From assembly GCF_001557875.1 (NCBI RefSeq), contig NZ_LNRF01000001.1, positions 372,001-436,000 on the forward strand: a DNA stretch of 64,000 nt. The letters run 5' to 3'. Below are positions 47,538-55,180 of this stretch, piece after piece; the stretch's first letter is position 1; each line of letters opens with the position of its first letter. The notes under the pieces were generated by a model. That model was given only the letters and a program-made list of their open reading frames with translations. It was not told the DNA's origin and did no database searches. The translations under genes and the position numbers were made by a program. Source of the DNA: Vibrio splendidus (GTDB taxonomy: Bacteria; Pseudomonadota; Gammaproteobacteria; Enterobacterales; Vibrionaceae).

Positions 47538-48194
47538 ATGGACACCAATAACAGCACTTATCATCACCACAGTTTTGCTCAGCAAGACTTATCAGAGCTT
47601 ACATTTACAGCCTGCACGTTTATCCGTTGTGATTTCAGACGTTCGAACTTACGTGATGCTACGTTTATTAACTGTAAGTTTATTGAACAAGGCGATATTG
47701 AGGGATGCCACTTTGATATTGCCGACTTACGAGATGCAAGCTTTCAGAATTGCCAGCTGGCGATGGCGAATTTCAGTAACGCGAATTGCTATGGTATTGA
47801 GTTACGTGATTGTAACCTGAAAGGGGCGAACTTTACTCGTGCTAACTTTGCCAACCAGGTAAGCAATAGAATGTATTTTTGCTCCGCGTATATTACGGGC
47901 TGCAACCTGTCATACGCCAACTTGGAGCAAGCTTGTTTAGAGAAGTGCGAGCTGTTTGAGAACCGTTGGATAGGTACTTACCTTGGAGGCGCGTCACTGA
48001 AAGAGTCTGATCTCAGCCGAGGCGTGTTCTCGGAAGATGTCTGGGGGCAGTTCAGTATGCAAGGTGCTAATTTATGCCATGCTGAATTAGAAGGGTTAGA
48101 TCCTCGTAAGGTTGATACATCTGGAATTAAAATTGTCGCTTGGCAGCAAGAGCAACTGCTTGAAAGCATGGGTATTGTTGTAATGCCTGATTGA
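47538..48194 (+). CDS. qnr: Qnr-type pentapeptide-repeat protein (QnrS-like)
   Basis: 218 residues, exactly the Qnr length, built of A(D/N)LXX pentapeptide repeats forming a right-handed beta-helix that mimics DNA and protects gyrase and topoisomerase IV from quinolones. TFTACTFIRCDFRRSNLRDA, CKFIEQGDIEGCHFD, NQVSNRMYFCSAYITGCNLS, CELFENRWIGTYLGGASLK and LDPRKVDTSGIKI agree closely with plasmid QnrS1 as I remember it. The two Qnr loops and the C-terminal dimerisation segment are all present. A GGGGGG tract precedes the ATG. The setting is chromosomal, without mobile elements nearby. Confidence 0.94.
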   Translation: MDTNNSTYHHHSFAQQDLSELTFTACTFIRCDFRRSNLRDATFINCKFIEQGDIEGCHFDIADLRDASFQNCQLAMANFSNANCYGIELRDCNLKGANFTRANFANQVSNRMYFCSAYITGCNLSYANLEQACLEKCELFENRWIGTYLGGASLKESDLSRGVFSEDVWGQFSMQGANLCHAELEGLDPRKVDTSGIKIVAWQQEQLLESMGIVVMPD

Positions 48195-48233
48195 TTCTTA
48201 TCATTCGGTTGTAATCAACCACAGTCGCTAGAA

Positions 48234-48270
48234 GAAAAGCCCAAAGCTAATAACTTTGGGCTTTTCCGTA
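48234..48270 (+). terminator. Terminator after the qnr gene
   Basis: 13-bp perfect stem (GAAAAGCCCAAAG and CTTTGGGCTTTTC) with loop CTAATAA. The loop and nine inner base pairs are the same as in the terminator at 54039-54093. Confidence 0.85.
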
Positions 48271-48540
48271 TTTGGAGTTTCGTCTGACTTTTTTATGCAG
48301 GTCGTTTGCATGTTGTGAGGCTGGATGAGTGAGTTAGCAGTTTGTTATGTCGTAAACTTTCAGTTGAATGGTGCTTGGATTTCACACGCGATCTAGGTCA
48401 CTAATTTTTACGTGCTACATTTAATTATCATTAGATATAAACCTAATCATCATCACGTTTAATTTATGGTCAATAGGGTTAATTTGATTTTTGTCACGTT
48501 TTATGGATTTTTAAATAATATCAAATATGAGGGTTATATC

Positions 48541-48585
48541 TAATTAACATTATTGACTTGTTGTTAATTATAAATTTGTAATTAA
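48541..48585. promoter_or_regulatory. Overlapping inverted repeats upstream of cmtB
   Basis: TAATTAACA (48541-48549) pairs with TGTTAATTA (48562-48570). TTAATTA (48564-48570) also pairs with TAATTAA (48579-48585) across 8 bases. The two palindromes share one arm, so a bound regulator could switch between them. The MtlR-like gene product or an unlinked regulator may bind here. Confidence 0.45.
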
Positions 48586-48737
48586 ATAACATTTAATTAT
48601 CGTGATGTTCATCATTAATTGCTGATTGACTCGATATTTTTAGTGATCCATGTCTACTTTATTGGTCATTTCTCTAATTCTATACTTCCATTGATAATAA
48701 ACCCAACAACAACGAACACGAATAACTGGGATTTATT

Positions 48738-49181
48738 ATGCTTTATGACCTTATTGACCATGACTTAATTGACGTCATTAACCACTCAGAATATCAGTGG
48801 GAAGATGCAGTTAAAGAAACGACGCGTTATTTGCAGGATAAAGGTTATGTAAACGATAAGTATGCAGACGCGATCATTCAGTCAACGCATGATAATGGAC
48901 CTTATTACGTGCTTTGTCCAGGTATTGCAATGCCTCATGCTCGCCCAGAGGCTGGAGTTCTAAAAACAGGCCTTGGTATCCATGTGTTTTCTAACCCAGT
49001 CGACTTCGGTTCAGATATGGGACCAGCGCATGTATTACTGACCCTAGCAGCACAAGATTCAGATACTCACATTGAAGTGATTCAAGCATTAAGCGAAATG
49101 CTTTGTGATGAGGAAAATATTGCCAAACTGGCCGCTTCTTCATCGAAACAAGACGTACTTGAAATAATCAAAAGTTACTAA
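48738..49181 (+). CDS. cmtB: PTS EIIA component, CmtB-like (mannitol/fructose type)
   Basis: 147 residues, the same length as E. coli CmtB. The phosphorylated histidine is H67 in PGIAMPHARPEAGV. It takes a phosphate from HPr and passes it to the IIB domain encoded next. It lies eight codons-equivalent before the IICB gene start and opens a six-gene plus-strand run whose order parallels the E. coli cmtBA-ygg cluster. Confidence 0.87.
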   Translation: MLYDLIDHDLIDVINHSEYQWEDAVKETTRYLQDKGYVNDKYADAIIQSTHDNGPYYVLCPGIAMPHARPEAGVLKTGLGIHVFSNPVDFGSDMGPAHVLLTLAAQDSDTHIEVIQALSEMLCDEENIAKLAASSSKQDVLEIIKSY

Positions 49182-49207
49182 TAATAACCTTGTATAAGGA
49201 ATATAAC

Positions 49208-50611
49208 GTGTCTACAAATTTACGAGCCAGAATACAAGCCTTCGGTGGTCATCTGACCGCCATGGTTTTGCCAAATATTGGAGCCTTCATTGCGTGGGGC
49301 TTTATTACCGCATTATTTATTCCAACGGGCTGGGTGCCTAACGAATATTTCGGTGAGTTAGTCGGCCCAATGATAACTTACTTACTGCCACTACTTATCG
49401 GTTACACCGGTGGCCAAATTGTAGGTGATAAGCGTGGGGCGGTAGCGGGTGCTATCGGTACCATGGGGGTTATCGCTGGCGCCGAAATTCCAATGTTTGT
49501 AGGTGCGATGATTATGGGCCCATTGAGTGGCTGGGTAATCGTTCAAATCGATAAACGTCTACAAGACAAGATCCCTTCAGGTTTCGAGATGGTGGTAAAC
49601 AACTTCTCGCTAGGTATCTTCGGCATGTTGATGTGTCTGTTTGCTTACGCGATTGTTGGTCCTGCTGTGACTGCAGCGAACCTATTCGTTAAATCGGGCA
49701 TCGAAGCGCTTGTAGCGACTGGTTTCCTCCCTTTACTCGCCATTATTAATGAGCCAGCAAAAGTTCTGTTCCTGAACAACGCTATTGATCAAGGTATCTA
49801 CTATCCATTAGGCCTGCAAGCAGCGGCGGAAACGGGCAAATCTATCTTCTTTATGGTGGCATCTAACCCTGGTCCTGGTCTAGGTATGCTTCTGGCTTAC
49901 GCTAAGTTCGGTCAAGGTTTAAGTAAGAAGTCAGCACCAAGTGCAATCATCATTCACTTCTTTGGTGGTATCCATGAGTTGTACTTCCCATACGTTTTAA
50001 TGAAGCCAATCATGATTCTCGCGATGATTGCGGGTGCAGCGACAGGCATCGCAACATTCAACCTGCTTGATGGTGGTCTGGTTGCTGGCCCTAGCCCTGG
50101 CTCAATCTTCTCTTACTTAGCTCTAACACCAAAAGGCAGCTTCTTCGCAACCATCGCGGGTGTAGCAACAGCAACGATTGTGTCTTTCCTAGTGGCAAGT
50201 GCAATCCTAAAAGTGAGCAAGAAGGAAGAAACTGAAGATGAGTTCGAACAATCGATGACTGACATGAAAGACATGAAAGCAGAAGGTTCAGTGGCTAAAA
50301 CTCCTGTTTCAGCAGCGAAAACTGAAGCGAAAGACATCAAATTTGTAGCTTTTGCATGCGATGCAGGGATGGGTTCAAGTGCCATGGGCGCTTCAACGTT
50401 CAAACGTAAGCTCGAAAAAGCAGGCTACGAAGTTGAAGTAAAAAACTATGCGATTGAGAAAGTGCCGAGCCATGCCGATGTGGTGGTTACTCACGAAAGC
50501 CTAGAGAGTCGTGCAATCAAAGCTACAGGGCTACCAGTAGTAACAATTAAGAACTTCCTTCACGATCCAGCGTTAGACACGCTAATGGATACAATCGGTC
50601 AACAAGCCTAA
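49208..50611 (+). CDS. cmtA: PTS EIICB component, CmtA-like (mannitol family)
   Basis: 467-residue membrane permease. The N-terminal IIC domain (about 1-330, MVLPNIGAFIAWGFITALF, GAEIPMFVGAMIMGPLSGW, NNAIDQGIYYPLG, HFFGGIHELYFPYVLMKP) matches mannitol-family PTS permeases. The IIB domain (about 375-467) has the phosphorylated cysteine C384 in ACDAGMGSSAMG. The best start is the GTG at 49208 behind AAGGA rather than an upstream TTG. It imports and phosphorylates a hexitol-like sugar. The substrate of CmtAB homologues is not established, and the adjacent YggP/YggC-like enzymes suggest something other than plain mannitol. Confidence 0.88.
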   Translation: MSTNLRARIQAFGGHLTAMVLPNIGAFIAWGFITALFIPTGWVPNEYFGELVGPMITYLLPLLIGYTGGQIVGDKRGAVAGAIGTMGVIAGAEIPMFVGAMIMGPLSGWVIVQIDKRLQDKIPSGFEMVVNNFSLGIFGMLMCLFAYAIVGPAVTAANLFVKSGIEALVATGFLPLLAIINEPAKVLFLNNAIDQGIYYPLGLQAAAETGKSIFFMVASNPGPGLGMLLAYAKFGQGLSKKSAPSAIIIHFFGGIHELYFPYVLMKPIMILAMIAGAATGIATFNLLDGGLVAGPSPGSIFSYLALTPKGSFFATIAGVATATIVSFLVASAILKVSKKEETEDEFEQSMTDMKDMKAEGSVAKTPVSAAKTEAKDIKFVAFACDAGMGSSAMGASTFKRKLEKAGYEVEVKNYAIEKVPSHADVVVTHESLESRAIKATGLPVVTIKNFLHDPALDTLMDTIGQQA

Positions 50612-50661
50612 ATTTTAAATTTTGGGATCAGGTCATGGCCCCACCTTTCGGAGATAAAATC

Positions 50662-51933
50662 ATGGTTCAAACAACTGCAGCGGTTATTTGTGGTGAGAAA
50701 GACGTTCAACTTAGAACCTTTGATCTACCAAAGATTTCGGATGATGAACTGCTAGTAAAAAATATTTCTAATAGTATTTGCCTCTCAACTTACAAAGCAG
50801 CACTGCTAGGTAGTAATCATAAACGAGTTCCTGACAACATCTCTGAAGTGCCAGTGATGACAGGGCACGAATATGCGGGTGTGATTGTTGAAGTTGGCGC
50901 TAATCTAAAAGATCGCTTCAAGCCGGGCGAACCATTTGTACTGCAACCTGCAATGGGCCTACCAACTGGCTACTCAGCAGGTTATAGCTACGAAACCTTT
51001 GGTGGGAATGCGACTTACTCGATTATCCCGAAAGTGGCGATTGACCTTGATTGTGTCCTCCCATACAAAAGCCCATATTACGCAAATGCATCGTTAGCAG
51101 AGCCAATGTCTTGCATTATTGGTGCATTCCATGCGAGCTACCATACAACGCAATATGTCTATGAACATCAAATGGGTATTAAAGAAGGTGGTTCACTCGC
51201 TTTACTTGCGTGTGCTGGTCCTATGGGCATCGGCGCGATTGATTATGCGATTAATGGACCTGTGAAACCAAGCTTGATTGTAGTGACTGACATTGATGAA
51301 GCACGTCTAGCGCGCGCTGAAAGCCTTATTCCAGTATCAAAAGCTGCGGAAAACGGTATTGAATTACATTATGTGAATACTGCTAAAGTTGATGACCCGG
51401 TTACCTACCTAAAAAGTTTGAATAAAGATAAAGGCTATGACGATGTCATGGTATACGCAGCAGTTGCACAGGTGCTAGAGCAAGCCGATGAACTACTTGG
51501 TAATGATGGCTGTTTAAACTTCTTTGCTGGTCCTACGGATAAACAATTCAAAGTACCGTTTAATTTCTACAACGTTCACTACGAATCAACGCATATCGTC
51601 GGTACCTCTGGTGGTTCAACAGGTGATTTGATTGAGTCAGTAGAGCTGTCAGAAGCAGGCAAGATCAACCCATCGTTCATGTTAACGCACATCGGTGGCC
51701 TTGAAGCCGCGCCACATACCATTTTGAATCAGCTGGATCTTCCAGGTGGCAAGAAATTGATTTACCCTCATATAGATATGCCACTAACAGCGATAGATGA
51801 GTTCCATACCTTAGCGGATGTTGATCCGTTTTTTAACGAACTTGACGCTATTGTTAAAGCCAACAATTACGTATGGAATGAACAGGCAGAAAAAGCCCTG
51901 CTTGAGTTCTACGATGTGAATTTAACGGCTTAA
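50662..51933 (+). CDS. yggP: Zinc-type medium-chain dehydrogenase, YggP-like
   Basis: 423 residues, length like E. coli YggP (425). It has the MDR fold: a GroES-like half with VPVMTGHEYAGVIVEVG, and a nucleotide-binding half with ACAGPMGIGAIDYAI and VVTDIDEARLARAE. It should oxidise or reduce a sugar-alcohol phosphate. Sorbose-1-phosphate reductase is a related enzyme. The ATG at 50662 follows GGAG; earlier codons are unsupported. Directly downstream of the PTS permease gene, it probably acts on the imported phosphorylated hexitol. Confidence 0.83.
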   Translation: MVQTTAAVICGEKDVQLRTFDLPKISDDELLVKNISNSICLSTYKAALLGSNHKRVPDNISEVPVMTGHEYAGVIVEVGANLKDRFKPGEPFVLQPAMGLPTGYSAGYSYETFGGNATYSIIPKVAIDLDCVLPYKSPYYANASLAEPMSCIIGAFHASYHTTQYVYEHQMGIKEGGSLALLACAGPMGIGAIDYAINGPVKPSLIVVTDIDEARLARAESLIPVSKAAENGIELHYVNTAKVDDPVTYLKSLNKDKGYDDVMVYAAVAQVLEQADELLGNDGCLNFFAGPTDKQFKVPFNFYNVHYESTHIVGTSGGSTGDLIESVELSEAGKINPSFMLTHIGGLEAAPHTILNQLDLPGGKKLIYPHIDMPLTAIDEFHTLADVDPFFNELDAIVKANNYVWNEQAEKALLEFYDVNLTA

Positions 51934-51975
51934 TCGACAATTGATATTGTGGTAGCTAGCCTGCTACCACAATGC

Positions 51976-52509
51976 ATGAGGAAGTTAGATATTACAGTCC
52001 AAGAAGAATTATTAGATGCTCTAGAAGAGTGCGCCAATGCGACTTGTTTCATTAAAGCATCTCATAAACTGATCAACTCAAAGCTAAAGCAACTGCTCCC
52101 AAGGGTGTTTGTGCAAGATCCGTTGGTTATAGAGTATGCGGTGACGCCTCTCCTTAAAGAAAATGGCCCTTTGGTCGAGATTGATGTGGTATCAAAATTG
52201 ATGTTCGCCATGGGAAAAATATCGTTGGAAACTTATGCCGATATTGGATTGTTCGAACAAATGCATGGGTTTGTTACCAAGCAACCTCACGCGATTCAAT
52301 TTGATGATGACATGATTTACGACTTCATTTGTAATCAGTCGACATTCTCTAAAGCTGAAAACAACATCTATTTAGACTCTATTAATCAATTGAAATTTTC
52401 GTCATTCGATGCATTTTCTAAAGCTCGCTACGAGTCGCTCATCAAGACGGTTCTCAAACTATCTTGTGAAAGCTTGTTAGAAACTGTTGAGAAAGAAATA
52501 CTAAATTAA
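51976..52509 (+). CDS. yggD: MtlR/YggD-family mannitol repressor-like protein
   Basis: About 177 residues of the MtlR/FumE (YggD) fold. VQDPLVIEYAVTPLLKENGPL and FAMGKISLETYADIGL parallel E. coli MtlR segments LLDGDGPLGDL and YGLGVINRQEYEDA. These proteins lack a classical DNA-binding motif and regulate polyol operons. The start is uncertain. The ATG at 51976 has no ribosome binding site; a GAGGAAG tract begins just inside the frame and sits 6 bases before an ATT codon at 51991. Neighbouring genes correspond to E. coli yggP and yggC, which supports the YggD assignment. Confidence 0.75.
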   Translation: MRKLDITVQEELLDALEECANATCFIKASHKLINSKLKQLLPRVFVQDPLVIEYAVTPLLKENGPLVEIDVVSKLMFAMGKISLETYADIGLFEQMHGFVTKQPHAIQFDDDMIYDFICNQSTFSKAENNIYLDSINQLKFSSFDAFSKARYESLIKTVLKLSCESLLETVEKEILN

Positions 52510-52519
52510 GGTTGTTAGC

Positions 52520-53254
52520 ATGCAAGTGTCATTAAACGTCAGTGGCTTTGAAACAGAAGCTGTTTTTCCCGATCGCGACATTGAGCTTATTCATAAACCG
52601 CTGGTTGAAAAATTCACCTCGCTCTACAAACAGAAAAATGATCGAACGGTCATCTTCTTAGCTGCACCTCCTGGTAGTGGCAAATCGACGTTAGCCGCGT
52701 TTTGGGAGCATTTGTCACAGACAGAAGCGAATTGTCAGCCACTTCAAGTTCTGCCATTTGATGGTTTTCATTATCCCAACGAAATATTGGATTCAAACTA
52801 TATCGTTCGAGGAGATGAAAAAATTCAACTTCGCACCATTAAAGGGGCTTACGAAACCTTTAATTTAACGTCACTGATTGAAAAACTTAAACAGCTTAAG
52901 ATCAAAGACCCAATGTGGCCATATTATGACCGCAACCTTCATGACCCAGTAGATAATGCGATAGCCGTCAATGAAGAGATCGTGGTGATTGAGGGCAATT
53001 GGTTGTTGCTAGATGAGCCTGTCTGGAATGGGCTACATGAGTTGGCGGATTTCACTATCTTTATCGATACCGATCCCAAGTTTCTGGAAGAGCGCCTTGT
53101 TAACCGAAAAATTCGTGGCGGCTCAACTCCGGAAGCGGCACAAGATTTTTACGAAAAGTCGGATTCGAAGAACGTGGCCAAAGTCTTAAACCATTCGATT
53201 AAGGCTGATCTGACTCTGTATATGAACCAAGACGGTTCGTTTGAAATTAATTAA
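52520..53254 (+). CDS. yggC: P-loop sugar/nucleoside kinase-like protein, YggC-like
   Basis: 244 residues of the phosphoribulokinase/uridine kinase-like family, similar in length to E. coli YggC (237). Walker A is APPGSGKST (49-57). FDGFHYPNEILDS, KDPMWPYYDRNLHDPV and VVIEGNWLLLDEPVW follow in the family order. It should phosphorylate a small sugar, sugar phosphate or nucleoside; the substrate is unknown. It begins 10 bases after the MtlR-like gene. Confidence 0.84.
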   Translation: MQVSLNVSGFETEAVFPDRDIELIHKPLVEKFTSLYKQKNDRTVIFLAAPPGSGKSTLAAFWEHLSQTEANCQPLQVLPFDGFHYPNEILDSNYIVRGDEKIQLRTIKGAYETFNLTSLIEKLKQLKIKDPMWPYYDRNLHDPVDNAIAVNEEIVVIEGNWLLLDEPVWNGLHELADFTIFIDTDPKFLEERLVNRKIRGGSTPEAAQDFYEKSDSKNVAKVLNHSIKADLTLYMNQDGSFEIN

Positions 53255-53271
53255 ACAAATAGGAGGTCATG

Positions 53272-54018
53272 ATGGAGATTGTTGTCGACAGCCATACCCA
53301 TACATTGGCAAGTGGCCATGCCTATAGCACCATTATTGAGAATGCTCTAGCATCAAAAAATAAGGGGCTAAAACTCCTTTGTACAACGGATCATGCTCCT
53401 GAAATGCCGGGAGCCCCCCACTACTGGTTTTTCAACAACCAAAGGATTTTGCCCCGCTTTCTTCATGGTGTCGGTATCTTGCGCGGTGTGGAAGCTAACA
53501 CGCTGAACATTGCAGGTGAGTTGGATCTTCCTCCTTCTTCTTACCAACATTTAGACTGGGTGATTGCTAGTTTACATGAACCAGTTTTCAAGCCCTCGAC
53601 GAAGCAAGAACACACACAGGCATTAATGAATGTTATTAAGAGTGGCAAAGTTGATGTGTTGGGGCACTTAGGGAACCCAAACTATCAGTTTGATATGGAA
53701 GCGGTTCTGCAGTGCGCAAAGGATCACAATGTCGCGATTGAAGTGAACAACACATCACTGACGGGTAAAAGCCGTAAAGGAAGTGATGTGCGATGCTCAA
53801 CAATTGTCGAGCTTGGTAAGCGAATTGGCGTTTATTTCTCTACTGGTTCTGATGCGCATTTCTGCGAAGAAATTGCTCGTTTGGATCTCGTAAAAGCATT
53901 ACTTGAAAAGCACGGAGTGGAAGAAGATAAAATAATCACGACCTCAACATCTCGCTTTTTGAATTTTTTATTATTGCGCGGTAAGAGTCGAATAGAAGAG
54001 TTCTCCGAACTATATTAA
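53272..54018 (+). CDS. ycdX: PHP-family phosphatase, YcdX-like
   Basis: 248 residues resembling E. coli YcdX, a trinuclear-zinc PHP phosphatase. Metal-binding segments are [56 protein letters not shown] and STGSDAH. Two ATGs are adjacent; AGGAGG (53261-53266) is five bases from the second, which I use. In E. coli the corresponding cmt/ygg cluster has the YggF class II fructose-bisphosphatase, so this PHP enzyme probably fills the phosphatase role here. It ends the PTS operon at a very strong terminator. Confidence 0.87.
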   Translation: MEIVVDSHTHTLASGHAYSTIIENALASKNKGLKLLCTTDHAPEMPGAPHYWFFNNQRILPRFLHGVGILRGVEANTLNIAGELDLPPSSYQHLDWVIASLHEPVFKPSTKQEHTQALMNVIKSGKVDVLGHLGNPNYQFDMEAVLQCAKDHNVAIEVNNTSLTGKSRKGSDVRCSTIVELGKRIGVYFSTGSDAHFCEEIARLDLVKALLEKHGVEEDKIITTSTSRFLNFLLLRGKSRIEEFSELY

Positions 54019-54038
54019 GAACTTTATCGAAATTAACC

Positions 54039-54093
54039 TTCCAGATACAAAAACGCCCAAAGCTAATAACTTTGGGCGTTTTTGTATCTGGAA
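54039..54093. terminator. Exceptionally long perfect terminator hairpin
   Basis: 24-bp perfect stem from TTCCAGATAC... on the left (54039-54062) to ...GTATCTGGAA on the right (54070-54093), loop CTAATAA. It has A and T runs inside both arms, so it works on both strands and separates the PTS operon from the converging small gene. Confidence 0.92.
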
Positions 54094-54149
54094 ACTGGCC
54101 GTCTATTATCATTGTTAGAAAACAGACAGCGAGTTATGAAAATTTGAGT

Positions 54150-54365
54150 TTAGTGCATACCTGAGCGCATTTTGTCGGCAAGAGCAAAGAAGATAAATAG
54201 TACGAAACATACCAGAGCGACACACAGTGAAACTAAGATGGTTGTTGCGTCTTTTGATATCAATGGAACAACGATAGAAGCTAACGCTACCAACATAACA
54301 AAGATATGAACGATTCGTCCGATGACCGGATTTTTATGACAGAATGAAGCCCATAGGTAACGCAT
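54150..54365 (-). CDS. Small two-helix membrane protein of unknown function
   Basis: 71 residues, with a basic N terminus (MRYLWASFCHKNPVIGR) and two hydrophobic stretches (about 16-34 and 40-63) ending ADKMRSGMH. No family recognised. The Shine-Dalgarno signal before the ATG at 54365 is weak, and a GTG three codons upstream is an alternative. The frame, composition and clean terminator beside it suggest a real small inner-membrane protein. Confidence 0.55.
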   Translation of the reverse strand: MRYLWASFCHKNPVIGRIVHIFVMLVALASIVVPLISKDATTILVSLCVALVCFVLFIFFALADKMRSGMH

Positions 54366-54374
54366 TTTTAACAC

Positions 54375-54812
54375 CAGTATAATATTAGTGGTTTTATTCT
54401 ATTTTCTTAGTGAGTGTTTTGTAAATAATATTCTGTTACAGGTTTCTGTAAATATGATCTAAGTCGTTTTAGTATAAAACTGGTTAAATAACAGGAGTTT
54501 ATTTATCTTTTATAGAGTGTACACCATTGTAATGAGAATCATAGTATTCCGTATTCTTTGGAATAGTAAGTGAAATATGGTTCGATTTTCAGTTATTGAC
54601 TGAGGATCTCATTTATTGAGTGTTCTGTTAAGAGATCGTTTGCGTATAGGTATTGATGGCGTAAATATAAATCTAATTAGAATCAGTTTAGAGCCTGTTA
54701 TTCGTTTTATGTTATTTATCAAAGCGACTCCTCAAATTGAGAGCGAAGTAATCTTGTGAATTTTTTGGTTTGATATACTTAGTGTTCATTCGATGAAGAT
54801 GATGGAGATGAT
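54375..54812. other. AT-rich intergenic stretch, nothing recognised
   Basis: About 440 AT-rich bases with many short A/T runs. I find no gene, repeat or clear regulatory site beyond the presumed promoters of the flanking small genes. Confidence 0.5.
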
Positions 54813-55073
54813 ATGTCGAAAACCGCGAAGATCATTAATGAAGATAAACTGGTAAAAAAAGCAGTTGAAGTCGGTTTTAAGATGGCAAAACTACAAGGTT
54901 TTGATTTGCCAAATTCATCCCAACCGATAAAGGTTAAAGCGGTGTATTTGTTCTTAGTCGAAGTTAACCAGATTACGCCTCTGCCTGAAAATAAGCTGGA
55001 TGGGGCAAATATTAAAAAACGTTTGGCGTTATGGATTCACAAAGCACTGCCGGACAATGACCCATTAAAGTAA
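54813..55073 (+). CDS. Small conserved protein, DUF5062-like
   Basis: 86 residues, cytoplasmic and lysine-rich. The sequence (KLVKKAVEVGFKMAKLQGF, IKVKAVYLFLVEVNQITPLPE, GANIKKRLALWIHKALPDNDP) resembles a small helical protein found in many vibrios that I recall as DUF5062. Its function is unknown. AGATGATGGAGATGAT precedes the ATG and supplies a GGAG site. It is a lone gene. Confidence 0.75.
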   Translation: MSKTAKIINEDKLVKKAVEVGFKMAKLQGFDLPNSSQPIKVKAVYLFLVEVNQITPLPENKLDGANIKKRLALWIHKALPDNDPLK

Positions 55074-55144
55074 GCTGTAGCTAAACAGGAATGCCCTCAC
55101 TTGTTTATTTTTAGCTTGTTACTAGCCTGACATTTGAACTAAGA

Positions 55145-55168
55145 AGCCTAGCGATTATTCGCTAGGCT
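55145..55168. terminator. Hairpin after the secreted toroid-glycosidase gene
   Basis: 10-bp perfect stem (AGCCTAGCGA and TCGCTAGGCT) with a TTAT loop, 13 bases after the minus-strand stop codon. The T tract is weak, but position and stability favour a terminator or 3' stabiliser of the mel operon. Confidence 0.6.
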
Positions 55169-55180
55169 CTGTTTTAAGCG

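Larger units (their letters stand above)
48195..48737. other. AT-rich regulatory region upstream of the PTS operon
   Basis: No gene is seen. A terminator (48234-48266) comes first. Then about 300 very AT-rich bases hold overlapping inverted repeats at 48541-48585 that look like an operator for the PTS operon. Confidence 0.6.

Noticed and set aside
47385..47585. Minus-strand 66-codon frame before the qnr gene
   Set aside because: It overlaps the well-supported start of qnr and has low-complexity Lys/Gln sequence.
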